In this document: one piece after another, positions 1-5,425 of the stretch
Layout: each line of letters begins with the position of its first letter
Position numbering within the stretch: the first letter of the stretch is position 1
From: Thermoplasmata archaeon
Lineage (GTDB): Archaea > Thermoplasmatota > Thermoplasmata > SG8-5
Direction: 5' to 3'
DNA length: 5,492 nt
Assembly (NCBI GenBank): GCA_030655715.1
Contig: JAUSPR010000021.1
Coordinates: forward strand, 1-5,492
Position numbers and translations under genes: made by a program
Notes under the pieces: model-generated
What the model was told of the DNA's origin: nothing
What the model saw: only the letters and a program-made list of their open reading frames with translations
The model's database searches: none

Positions 1-35
1 TCAGAAAATTATTTCCGGAGGTCGGTCCCGAATGA
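1..35 (+). CDS. Possible C-terminal end of an upstream gene, overlapping the TrkA-like gene by ATGA
   Basis: The frame beginning at base 3 is open from the window edge to a TGA at 33-35. It would end in RKLFPEVGPE. This TGA overlaps the ATG of the next gene as ATGA, a typical arrangement for translationally coupled genes. Only ten codons are visible, so the reading could be chance and no function can be given. The frame of the TrkA-like gene is also open to the window edge, so a longer TrkA-like gene cannot be strictly excluded. The strong ribosome binding site at 17-22 argues for a start at 32. Confidence 0.3.
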   Translation, partial: RKLFPEVGPE

Positions 36-1396
36 AAGCAATTGTTGTGGGCGCAGGATTTGTCGGCACGCAGCTGGCTGACCGCCTGGACAATGCCACG
101 CTCATTGAAGCGGATCCGGCCAAATATATCATACTAAAAAGAGAGAACGCGGCTCTCCAGATAATTGGTGGCGATGCAAACCAGGCTGAAGTCCTACAGA
201 GAGCCGGAATTGAGAATTGCTCAGCACTCGTAATAGTAACAAACAAAGATTATGTCAACTGGAAGATTGCGCTAACCGCGAGGGAATTCTCAGTTCCGAA
301 AGTCATTGCTCGGCTCAGGGACGAATCATATCGTCAGAAATTCAAGGATGCTGGTGTAACACACATCATTTCCCCGACCGAGGAAACGATTACGGCTATT
401 CTCGGCGAGGTTTTTCCGACCCTCGAAACTGTCACGGATATACTCATTACTAAAGTTTCACCTGCTCTTGATAAACGAATTTCTGAAATTCATCTATCTT
501 CAAACAGCATTATTGCGGCAGTGAGAAGAGGAGAGAAGCTTCTCAAGCCAAATTCCGGGATGCTGCTTCAGGAGGGCGATGCTCTATCCCTTATTTCACT
601 CGGAGAACTGGATGTCGACGTGTATGAGACCATTGCCGGAGGCACCAGTCCCTACATCCCAAGGTCGAAAATGATATTTTTGCTGCTGTCCCAAGGGGAT
701 TCCAAGGCACTGAAGGAGGTGGCCTATCTTTGCACACGTTTCAAGGTAAGTTGTGAGATTGTAATCCGCCAAGGTGAAACCAGTCTCATTCATATGGCCA
801 GTTCTATCATGGCAAAAGCTGAGGTAAGTTTTTCATTTCAGGAGATGTCCGGAGATATATTGGCCGGATTCCGGGATTATGTGAGAAACCTGGGTGCTAA
901 TTCCGGCATTCTGGTCGCGGTCCATCAAGAAAGAAAAGGTATGTTTGGACATGAATTGCCCATGAAATTCATCAAATCCCTTATAATATCCTCACCTACC
1001 AGTATCTTAATTGCCAGGGGAAATCGTTATGAAAGGGTTCTTCATTTGCTTGATAGTTCTCTCATCGGCGGGAGTTGCACACGTTGCTCGGTAAGCATGG
1101 CCATGGACACATCTGCCAAACTCTATGCGCTCTGCCCGCATTCTTCCGGAAGTGCAGAGCATGATATTGTCCGTACCCACACACGCAGGTTGTCCAGAAT
1201 TTACGGTGTGGATGTTATCGAGGACATTGTTACGGGTGACCCGACCATCGAGTTCATCCAGAAAGTAAGAGCAAAGTCAGACCAGCTGGTGGTTATTAAC
1301 TGGAACAGCCCGCTCATCATGCGTGATATTTTAACCCGCATCATTAACGATGCGGAAGCCTCGGTTCTCATAGTCGGCGGTCAAGAAAAGCTTTAA
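32..1396 (+). CDS. TrkA-type NAD-binding (RCK) protein with a tandem Usp-like C-terminal half
   Basis: The 454-residue protein starts with a Rossmann-type TrkA-N domain (about 1-118). It has the dinucleotide loop GAGFVG at 7-12, acidic residues E26 and D28 after the second strand, and the family motif GGDANQAEVLQRAGI at 46-60. A TrkA-C domain follows at about 136-192. Proteins with these domains sense nucleotides and gate or regulate K+ channels and transporters at the inner face of the membrane. The rest, about 210-454, reads as two alpha/beta units, each ending like a universal stress protein (SPTSILIARG at 321-330, AEASVLIVGG at 441-450). The first has a degenerate Gly loop, G303-x2-G306-x9-S316. 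The Usp assignment is my inference from pattern. No membrane segment is present, so this is a soluble regulatory subunit. GGAGGT at 17-22 lies 9 nt before the ATG. No transporter is seen nearby; the partner may lie upstream. Confidence 0.88.
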   Translation: MKAIVVGAGFVGTQLADRLDNATLIEADPAKYIILKRENAALQIIGGDANQAEVLQRAGIENCSALVIVTNKDYVNWKIALTAREFSVPKVIARLRDESYRQKFKDAGVTHIISPTEETITAILGEVFPTLETVTDILITKVSPALDKRISEIHLSSNSIIAAVRRGEKLLKPNSGMLLQEGDALSLISLGELDVDVYETIAGGTSPYIPRSKMIFLLLSQGDSKALKEVAYLCTRFKVSCEIVIRQGETSLIHMASSIMAKAEVSFSFQEMSGDILAGFRDYVRNLGANSGILVAVHQERKGMFGHELPMKFIKSLIISSPTSILIARGNRYERVLHLLDSSLIGGSCTRCSVSMAMDTSAKLYALCPHSSGSAEHDIVRTHTRRLSRIYGVDVIEDIVTGDPTIEFIQKVRAKSDQLVVINWNSPLIMRDILTRIINDAEASVLIVGGQEKL

Positions 1397-1397
1397 T

Positions 1398-1422
1398 TCC
1401 CGAGAGATATAACCTGTCGGGG
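1398..1422 (+). promoter_or_regulatory. Small hairpin covering the ribosome binding site of the coiled-coil gene
   Basis: CCCGA at 1399-1403 can pair with TCGGG at 1417-1421, extended by a U-G pair (1398/1422), with a 13-nt loop. The 3' arm overlaps the only ribosome-binding-like sequence, GGGGT at 1419-1423, before the ATG at 1430. It might modulate initiation of that gene relative to the TrkA-like gene. The stem is short, so chance is quite possible. Confidence 0.25.
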
Positions 1423-1429
1423 TCATACA

Positions 1430-2104
1430 ATGAATAAAGAACTTGACGACGACGATGTGTTCTATGGTAGTGGCAAGTCAAAAGCCAAGAAAGAACCTGA
1501 GAAGAAATCAGGCGTTTACGGTAGTGAATATAAGTCATCCAGCTCTGAGCCTAGGCAGCAAGAGTATTCCCAGCCCGCGACCGATTCCCAGGCTTCGGAA
1601 CCGGAGAGGGACATTGAATCCGAGATAACCGAAACCAGGCGGGAAAAGGCGCATGCCGCAGAATATCATGATATCGCAGTACTGAGGCAGAGAGCTGCAA
1701 AGCATAGCGCAGAAGCAGCAAGACTTTTCAAAAAGTACAGATTCGAGGAAGCGGCCATGGTCAAGTACACACAGGGCGCGAACAAGGCCAGGCGCAAAGC
1801 CGAAAAATACGAGCAAAAGGCCAAGGATGCCAGTGCCAAGGCCGATGATAAACAGGCCAATGTCCAATACCTCGAAGGCGGAAAGGCCGAGCGCACCAGG
1901 GTTAAAATCGCAAAATTGCATGCAAAATCCGCCAAGCTGAAAAGCAAGGCAAGCAGCTCCATGGCCCATGGTGCCAAGCTCTCCCAGAAGGCCGCAGCCA
2001 AGCGTGAGAAGGCCAAGGCCTACCATGAGCAGAGCAAGATCGAGGAAGCCGAGGCTCAAAACGTAAACAAGAGGGCGAACAAGCTTCAGAAGACCTCAAG
2101 TTAA
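1430..2104 (+). CDS. Lys/Ala/Glu-rich coiled-coil protein of unknown function
   Basis: This 224-residue protein belongs to no family I recognise. Residues 1-60 are hydrophilic and low in complexity: DDDD at 6-9, then Ser-, Lys- and Gln-rich stretches, probably disordered. From about 61 to 220 it should be one long helix with no proline. From 153 onward a small residue recurs every seven positions: A153, S167, A174, G181, A188, A195, S202, A209 and A216, with I160 the exception. A large apolar residue often sits three places later (L163, L170, L184, Y198, V212, L219). This fits a heptad with Ala at a and Leu at d, as in Ala-rich antiparallel coiled coils. The earlier stretch KAEKYEQ-KAKDASA-KADDKQA (123-143) shows the same period. 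There is no cysteine, signal peptide or membrane segment, so it is likely cytosolic and oligomeric. It starts 33 bp after the TrkA-like gene with a modest GGGGT site, so it is probably co-transcribed with it. Confidence 0.8.
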   Translation: MNKELDDDDVFYGSGKSKAKKEPEKKSGVYGSEYKSSSSEPRQQEYSQPATDSQASEPERDIESEITETRREKAHAAEYHDIAVLRQRAAKHSAEAARLFKKYRFEEAAMVKYTQGANKARRKAEKYEQKAKDASAKADDKQANVQYLEGGKAERTRVKIAKLHAKSAKLKSKASSSMAHGAKLSQKAAAKREKAKAYHEQSKIEEAEAQNVNKRANKLQKTSS

Positions 2105-2133
2105 CATTTGCTCAATATGATGCTAATTATCAG

Positions 2134-2147
2134 GTAATTTGATATAC
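2134..2147 (+). promoter_or_regulatory. Putative archaeal promoter of the three-helix membrane protein gene
   Basis: GTAATTTGATATAC lies 66-79 nt before the ATG at 2213, in the AT-rich gap after the coiled-coil gene. The TTGATATAC part occurs again at almost the same distance before the second membrane protein gene (2708-2716). An archaeal start about 25 nt beyond the TATA centre would give a leader of roughly 45 nt. The TATA match is imperfect; the main support is the paired occurrence. Confidence 0.5.
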
Positions 2148-2212
2148 TGTAAAGCTGATTCCCGAGTGAAACTGAGAAAGACCAAAGAGAGAATGAAATT
2201 GGAGGGAAAAAA

Positions 2213-2626
2213 ATGTCTGGACATAATTATCCGCAGCAACCGCATGAGCAGCAACCGCACTACCAGCCACCGCATGCTTACCCGGTCGAGAAGAAAGGGA
2301 TCGAAACGTTCTTCATAGCCAAGGACAAGATAGGCCTGTTTCTATTTTTGTGCGCAGGAATGGTGGTTGTCGGGTTCCTATTAATCAACCTGATGGCCTC
2401 GGGTTTGGTTGACTTCGAGGATGCGATCATGTTCCTCGGATTTATGGCAGTGGACCTGGGCGTTATCGTGCTCATTACCCTGGTTATGGTTTCCGGGATA
2501 TGCCGCGAAGACCTGCCCGAAAAGACCCGCAACTGGATGATACTCGTATCTGGTATCCTGTTGGTTGTCTACATAATCGTCTATGTCGAAAGAAGCACCA
2601 TGATGTCCATGATGCCGTTTTTCTAG
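2213..2626 (+). CDS. Small membrane protein with Pro/Gln/His-rich N-terminus and three membrane segments
   Basis: The 137-residue protein is unrecognised. Residues 5-24 are rich in Pro, Gln, His and Tyr (the repeat-like QQPHEQQPHYQPPH) and probably form a flexible cytosolic tail. A short amphipathic stretch follows, then three hydrophobic segments at about 40-62, 71-95 and 108-125. Acidic residues at 67-70 and the charged loop CREDLPEKTR (97-106) separate them. The end is Met-rich (STMMSMMPFF). No catalytic motif is visible, so a structural or scaffolding role is only a guess. GGAGGG at 2201-2206 lies 6 nt before the ATG and fixes the start; an ATG at 2193 is out of frame. The gene resembles its downstream neighbour in plan (Pro/Gln-rich tail plus three membrane segments), in promoter and in leader, but lacks zinc ribbons. 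That suggests related roles at the membrane. Confidence 0.8.
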   Translation: MSGHNYPQQPHEQQPHYQPPHAYPVEKKGIETFFIAKDKIGLFLFLCAGMVVVGFLLINLMASGLVDFEDAIMFLGFMAVDLGVIVLITLVMVSGICREDLPEKTRNWMILVSGILLVVYIIVYVERSTMMSMMPFF

Positions 2627-2643
2627 GCGCATGTCTGTTCATG

Positions 2644-2692
2644 AAATGGGGCACATTGCCCCCCCATTTTCCATTTTATGATTTTTATTTTG
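2644..2692 (+). terminator. Hairpin followed by T-rich tract after the three-helix membrane protein gene
   Basis: AAATGGGG at 2644-2651 and CCCCATTT at 2662-2669 form a perfect 8-bp stem with a 10-nt loop. A competing GGGGC/GCCCC stem (2648-2652, 2658-2662) is also possible. T-rich sequence with runs of four and five T follows to 2691. Archaeal RNA polymerase stops on T-rich tracts without needing a hairpin, so the T tract is the stronger part. The element begins 18 nt after the TAG at 2624-2626. Confidence 0.6.
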
Positions 2693-2701
2693 AATTCAAG
2701 C

Positions 2702-2716
2702 GCAATCTTGATATAC
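2702..2716 (+). promoter_or_regulatory. Putative archaeal promoter of the zinc-ribbon membrane protein gene
   Basis: GCAATCTTGATATAC matches the element before the previous gene (GTAATTTGATATAC), including the identical core TTGATATAC. The core starts 73 nt before the ATG at 2781, against 74 nt in the other gene. It lies just after a likely terminator, which fits independent transcription. The call rests on this repetition and the TATA-like core. Confidence 0.5.
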
Positions 2717-2768
2717 CATTATCATATTTCTCCAAAAAACCAGAATCAAACATTATGGAATGAAAATT

Positions 2769-2774
2769 GGAGGT
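2769..2774 (+). promoter_or_regulatory. Ribosome binding site that decides the start at 2781
   Basis: GGAGGT lies 6 nt before the ATG at 2781. An in-frame ATG at 2760 would put this site inside the coding region as codons for MKIGGKK. The sister gene has the same layout (ATGAAATTGGAGGGAAAAAA then ATG), but there the upstream ATG is out of frame and cannot be a start. The start at 2781 is therefore preferred. Confidence 0.85.
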
Positions 2775-2780
2775 AAAAAA

Positions 2781-3425
2781 ATGGGACAATACTATCAGCC
2801 CCCGCCACCTGGATACGGTCCTCAACCGCATCAAATGGTGCCGCCGGAGGCCCAATCGATAAAGAGCATGTGCAATATTGCAGGAATACTGGCATTAATC
2901 GCTGGCATACTACTCGTAGTTGTAGGAATAATCCTTATATTCACTCCTTTTGGATGGATATTAACTATTTTTCCTGTAATTGCAGGAGTATTCTGGATAT
3001 TGTTTTACATGGCATGTAAAGGAATAATCCAAATGGTCGATGCAAGACAATATGAGCAGGCCAAATCTAAGACTATGTTATGGATGATAATTGGCTTTAT
3101 ATTTGGTTTCTGGCTTGGTCTGATACTTCTCATTGCCTACATGAAGTTCGACTCGCTCATCAACGCGACCAGGGCTCAGGCATATGCACCACCGCCACAG
3201 CATGGCGCACCACAACCAGCACCACAACAGCAGAGGCTCTGCCTCGGTTGTGGCCAGCAGATACCCCTGAACTTCAACAACTGCCCGCACTGCGGCAAGC
3301 AGGCGGTTCAGCCGCAACCAGCCCACGCCCAACATGGTGGAATGAGAATGTGCCTTGGCTGCGGCCAGCAGATTCAATCAAGCTATGCGGTTTGTCCGCA
3401 CTGCGGCAAACACATGGGCCAGTAA
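2781..3425 (+). CDS. Three-helix membrane protein with two C-terminal zinc ribbons
   Basis: The 214-residue protein begins with a Pro/Gln/Tyr-rich tail (1-22, MGQYYQPPPPGYGPQPHQ). Three hydrophobic segments follow at about 32-54, 58-79 and 99-121. A flexible Pro/Gln/Ala linker (132-151) leads to two zinc ribbons. The first has C154-x2-C157 and C168-x2-C171; the second has C191-x2-C194 and C205-x2-C208. Each reads CLGCGQQI then CPHCGK, so both should bind one zinc ion, and they are clearly internal duplicates. Such membrane-anchored zinc ribbons are common in archaea and of mostly unknown role; protein or nucleic acid binding at the membrane surface is a guess. Codons in the membrane core (about 2870-3130) are richer in A/T at third positions than those of the ribbons. 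The start at 2781 is chosen from GGAGGT at 2769-2774. The gene faces the winged-helix gene across a hairpin. Confidence 0.85.
   Translation: MGQYYQPPPPGYGPQPHQMVPPEAQSIKSMCNIAGILALIAGILLVVVGIILIFTPFGWILTIFPVIAGVFWILFYMACKGIIQMVDARQYEQAKSKTMLWMIIGFIFGFWLGLILLIAYMKFDSLINATRAQAYAPPPQHGAPQPAPQQQRLCLGCGQQIPLNFNNCPHCGKQAVQPQPAHAQHGGMRMCLGCGQQIQSSYAVCPHCGKHMGQ
3234..3410 (+). repeat. Direct duplication encoding the two zinc ribbons
   Basis: Segments 3234-3299 and 3345-3410 encode equivalent ribbons of 22 residues (RLCLGCGQQI to CPHCGK, and RMCLGCGQQI to CPHCGK). The DNA is also close, for example TGCCTCGGTTGTGGCCAGCA against TGCCTTGGCTGCGGCCAGCA, with third-position differences. The middle of each ribbon has diverged (PLNFNN against QSSYAV). 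This indicates a domain duplication kept by selection on the protein. Confidence 0.75.
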
Positions 3426-3440
3426 ATAATGCAATTCAAA

Positions 3441-3488
3441 TGCAGAGGTTAACGCCTCTGCAACCCTTTCACATTTTTCATTTTTTGC
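3441..3488 (+). terminator. Perfect hairpin and T-rich tract between convergent genes
   Basis: TGCAGAGG at 3441-3448 and CCTCTGCA at 3455-3462 form a perfect 8-bp stem with a 6-nt loop. It is followed by T runs (3467-3469, 3474-3478, 3481-3486) that reach into the last codons of the opposing gene. The element lies 15 nt after the zinc-ribbon gene and suits termination on the plus strand. Being symmetrical, the hairpin could also serve the minus-strand operon, though the T tract on that side is weaker. Confidence 0.6.
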
Positions 3489-4071
3489 TTTCTAGTGTCA
3501 CTACCGCGGCCGCAAACGCACCGTCCTTGGCCAGGTTGAGGTTCGGAGAACTGCCGATTATTAGTAAATCCCCATCCTGAAGTTCAAATTTCTCCACAAG
3601 TGCCTTGGATGCGGTTCCATCAGAATCCGATGCCAGGAATCCATCGGAGAATTTTAATTTTCCATCGAAAACAAGGGTGGTGGCTCCAGACGCCCCAACT
3701 TTCATGGCCTCGTCCCTCTGCTCTATTCCCTTGGCAACCAATTTGGCACATCCGCGCAATCGTATTCCAAAATCATTTTCCCCGACTGTAATATCGCCAG
3801 CATCTGTCTTCGATGCTAGAAATCCGATTTGATTCAAGAGTGCCTGACCTTCCGTGGTCAACCCGATGCCTGCGCGCGTTGTGCTTGCCCAGTCCTTTTC
3901 CTCGAGATAAGAAACAAGTTTCCTGGCACTGCCCTCACCTATTGATAAGTGCTCGGAAAGTTCCTTCCGGCCCAATGGCTCAAGCTGCTGTAAATGCCAC
4001 AAGGCTTTGAGAATATGGAATGGCCTGAACAGTGGAGCACCTCCTCTGCTGGCCAGTTCCAATTCAAACAT
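3478..4071 (-). CDS. Winged-helix protein of the archaeal DUF4443 type
   Basis: The 197-residue protein has an N-terminal winged helix-turn-helix at about 17-81. Helices surround the turn HLSIGEGSARKLVSYLEEK (41-59), and a wing runs through TTRAGIGLT (64-72). The C-terminal part (about 95-192) contains CAKLVAKGIEQRDEAMKVGA (108-127) followed by SGATTLVFDG (128-137). I recognise this QRDEA/GATTLV pattern as that of an archaeal domain of unknown function, DUF4443; this is from memory and was not searched. The fold suggests a DNA-binding regulator with a ligand-sensing domain. It starts 5 nt after the SAM synthetase stop with only a weak ribosome binding site, so it is likely translated by coupling. 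Co-transcription suggests a link to SAM or methionine control, which is inference. Confidence 0.8.
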   Translation of the reverse strand: MFELELASRGGAPLFRPFHILKALWHLQQLEPLGRKELSEHLSIGEGSARKLVSYLEEKDWASTTRAGIGLTTEGQALLNQIGFLASKTDAGDITVGENDFGIRLRGCAKLVAKGIEQRDEAMKVGASGATTLVFDGKLKFSDGFLASDSDGTASKALVEKFELQDGDLLIIGSSPNLNLAKDGAFAAAVVTLESKK

Positions 4072-4076
4072 GTTCT

Positions 4077-5273
4077 TCAGAATGTCGCGACCTTTCCTTT
4101 GACGATAAGATCTGTAATATCCGAGATATTCTCCAGGCTATTGTCCACGATTCCGGTGATATCCTTCTTGACCTTGTCCATCTTGACTCCGTCGGCCAGA
4201 ACAATCTGAACGCTCGCGGTCTGCGGCTTGTCAATGGGCGCGCCAATCTGTGAGAGAATGCGCACATGCACTTCCAGAACATTGCCCTTCATCTCCGTGT
4301 AAATGTCATTTGCCAGCTTGTGGGAAAGTATGTTGTACATCTTTCCTACGTGCGTTACCGGATTTTTGCCGGCTGTGGCTTCCATGCTCATTGGCCTGTA
4401 AGGAGTTATCAAACCGTTTGCGCGGTTTCCCCTGCCTACGGAACCGTCGTCCCCGTTCTCCATGGACAGACCGGTAACTGTCAGGTAGTAAATTCCCTTC
4501 TTGTAATCATCCGCAGTATTGACATCGACGGTGATGTCCCTGCAGGTGAACTGCGATGCATGCTTCAGTGCTTTCTCGCCAAGCTCCTTTACAACGTTTA
4601 CATAGTGGCTCTTGTCAGGTATCTCGCACCCTACCATTGCGGCTGCGATGGTAAGCCGGATTTTATCCTTCATTCTGCAAGCCATGACCTTGACGTCTTC
4701 TCCGACTTCCGGCATGCTTTTCTTCAGGCGTCCGTTGATGAACTGCTCTGTTTCCAACGTGATTTTCTCTGTCTCGCTGAACGGCCCGAATCCGACGCCG
4801 AATGATGTGTCATTGGAGAGGAATTTTCCGGTCTCATAAACGCCCCTGAGGTCCACCGAACCCTGGCCGATGCGGCATTCCATGGTAACGTCAGTGTCGA
4901 CATCCAGATGTGAGCAGTGCTTCTTCAGGTAGTCGCGTGCTGCTTTGATTGCAACTGACCTGTATGGTAATCTCTCGCCGTCAACTTCAGTGGTTGCCCT
5001 GCCGACCAGTATAATCTGGGCTGGCTCAAGGACAACTCCGCCGCCGAACTTGGGGGCTGACTGCCCACCGACGATTTGACACTCGTCAGTGTTGTGGTGA
5101 AGGATCCTCCCGAACTTGCTGATGTACATCTTGCATAGGGCCTTTGAAACGGACTCCGAAAGTCCGTCTGCGATACTGTCAGGATGGCCGATACCCTTTC
5201 GTTCGACAATCTCGACGTCCTGTTTTTCAATGTGCATTGCGCTTAACGGTTCCACGACTATGTTCCTTGACAT
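4077..5273 (-). CDS. S-adenosylmethionine synthetase, archaeal type
   Basis: The enzyme makes S-adenosylmethionine from ATP and L-methionine, releasing phosphate and diphosphate. It is cytosolic and supplies methyl groups to the cell. The 398 residues match the roughly 400 of the archaeal family, which differs strongly from bacterial MetK. Visible family blocks are ERKGIGHPDSIAD (24-36), LHHNTDE (58-64), PKFGGG (74-79), GRATTEV (91-97), the glycine-rich GDDGSVGRGNR (274-284) and GKNPVTHVGKMYN (302-314). The protein appears complete. The start at 5273 (MSRNIVVEPL) is preferred because it matches the usual archaeal N-terminus and has GGAGT 8 nt upstream. A longer frame from a TTG at 5312 would begin close to the TATA box, upstream of the expected transcript start. 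It is first in an operon with the winged-helix gene. Three 30-bp repeats lie just upstream of the promoter. Confidence 0.96.
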   Translation of the reverse strand: MSRNIVVEPLSAMHIEKQDVEIVERKGIGHPDSIADGLSESVSKALCKMYISKFGRILHHNTDECQIVGGQSAPKFGGGVVLEPAQIILVGRATTEVDGERLPYRSVAIKAARDYLKKHCSHLDVDTDVTMECRIGQGSVDLRGVYETGKFLSNDTSFGVGFGPFSETEKITLETEQFINGRLKKSMPEVGEDVKVMACRMKDKIRLTIAAAMVGCEIPDKSHYVNVVKELGEKALKHASQFTCRDITVDVNTADDYKKGIYYLTVTGLSMENGDDGSVGRGNRANGLITPYRPMSMEATAGKNPVTHVGKMYNILSHKLANDIYTEMKGNVLEVHVRILSQIGAPIDKPQTASVQIVLADGVKMDKVKKDITGIVDNSLENISDITDLIVKGKVATF

Positions 5274-5281
5274 TGCATTCA

Positions 5282-5286
5282 ACTCC
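5282..5286 (-). promoter_or_regulatory. Ribosome binding site deciding the SAM synthetase start
   Basis: On the minus strand, GGAGT lies 8 nt before the ATG at 5271-5273. It would be coding sequence if the TTG at 5312 were used, which supports the shorter protein. Confidence 0.75.
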
Positions 5287-5317
5287 AATATAGTGAAGCT
5301 GTGACATCGCAAGAATG

Positions 5318-5332
5318 AATATATAAGTTTCC
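5318..5332 (-). promoter_or_regulatory. Archaeal BRE/TATA promoter of the SAM synthetase operon
   Basis: The minus strand reads GGAAAC (5327-5332, purine-rich BRE-like) followed by TTATATATT (5318-5326, TATA box). This is close to the archaeal consensus. A start about 25 nt downstream, near 5297, would leave a leader of roughly 24 nt that contains the ribosome binding site. The nearest 30-bp repeat begins four bases upstream of the BRE. Confidence 0.75.
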
Positions 5333-5335
5333 CCG

Positions 5336-5425
5336 AGTATTTTTCTTTGTGATTTTCTCCGCTGCGGTATTCTCTTTTACAATTTTCTGCGCTGGAGTAT
5401 TTTTCTTTAAGATTTTCTCCGCTGG
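5336..5425. repeat. Three tandem 30-bp repeats directly upstream of the SAM synthetase promoter
   Basis: The copies are 5336-5365, 5366-5395 and 5396-5425, head to tail with no gaps. Copies 1 and 3 match at 27 of 30 bases, copies 2 and 3 at 23, and copies 1 and 2 at 21. Each runs from (A/G)GTATT through a T-rich middle to ATTTTCT(C/G)CGCTG. A 30-bp period is about three helical turns, so equivalent sites face the same side of the DNA, as expected of cooperative protein sites. The repeats can also be read on the minus strand as ten-residue units (PAEKILKKNT, PAQKIVKENT, AAEKITKKNT), in a frame open from the window edge to 5279. No gene is claimed here because that frame has no visible start and runs through the promoter. 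Confidence 0.85.

Noticed and set aside
1535..2059. Long minus-strand open frames opposite the coiled-coil gene
   Set aside because: They are antisense shadows of the Ala/Lys-rich reading; their Leu/Gly/Cys-rich products look unnatural and lack start signals.
2760..2780. Earlier in-frame ATG of the zinc-ribbon gene
   Set aside because: It would place the ribosome binding site inside the coding region; the same layout at the sister gene has the upstream ATG out of frame.
3441..3462. Perfect palindrome as an attachment or recombination site
   Set aside because: Its position between convergent genes and the following T tract fit a terminator better, and no integrase or boundary duplication is visible.
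4266..4805. Plus-strand open frame of 179 codons opposite the SAM synthetase
   Set aside because: It lies wholly antisense to a confidently identified conserved gene and has no ribosome binding site or family-like motifs.
5274..5312. Thirteen-residue N-terminal extension of the SAM synthetase from a TTG at 5312
   Set aside because: MSRNIVVEPL at 5273 matches the usual archaeal N-terminus, GGAGT is well placed for it, and the TTG would lie upstream of the expected transcript start.
5327..5410. Plus-strand reading of the 30-bp repeats as peptide repeats (SIFLCDFLRC type)
   Set aside because: It stops at TAA inside the third copy, has no start codon and is very short.
5336..5425. CRISPR array
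   Set aside because: The 30-bp units adjoin directly without spacers, and the copies differ at up to nine positions.
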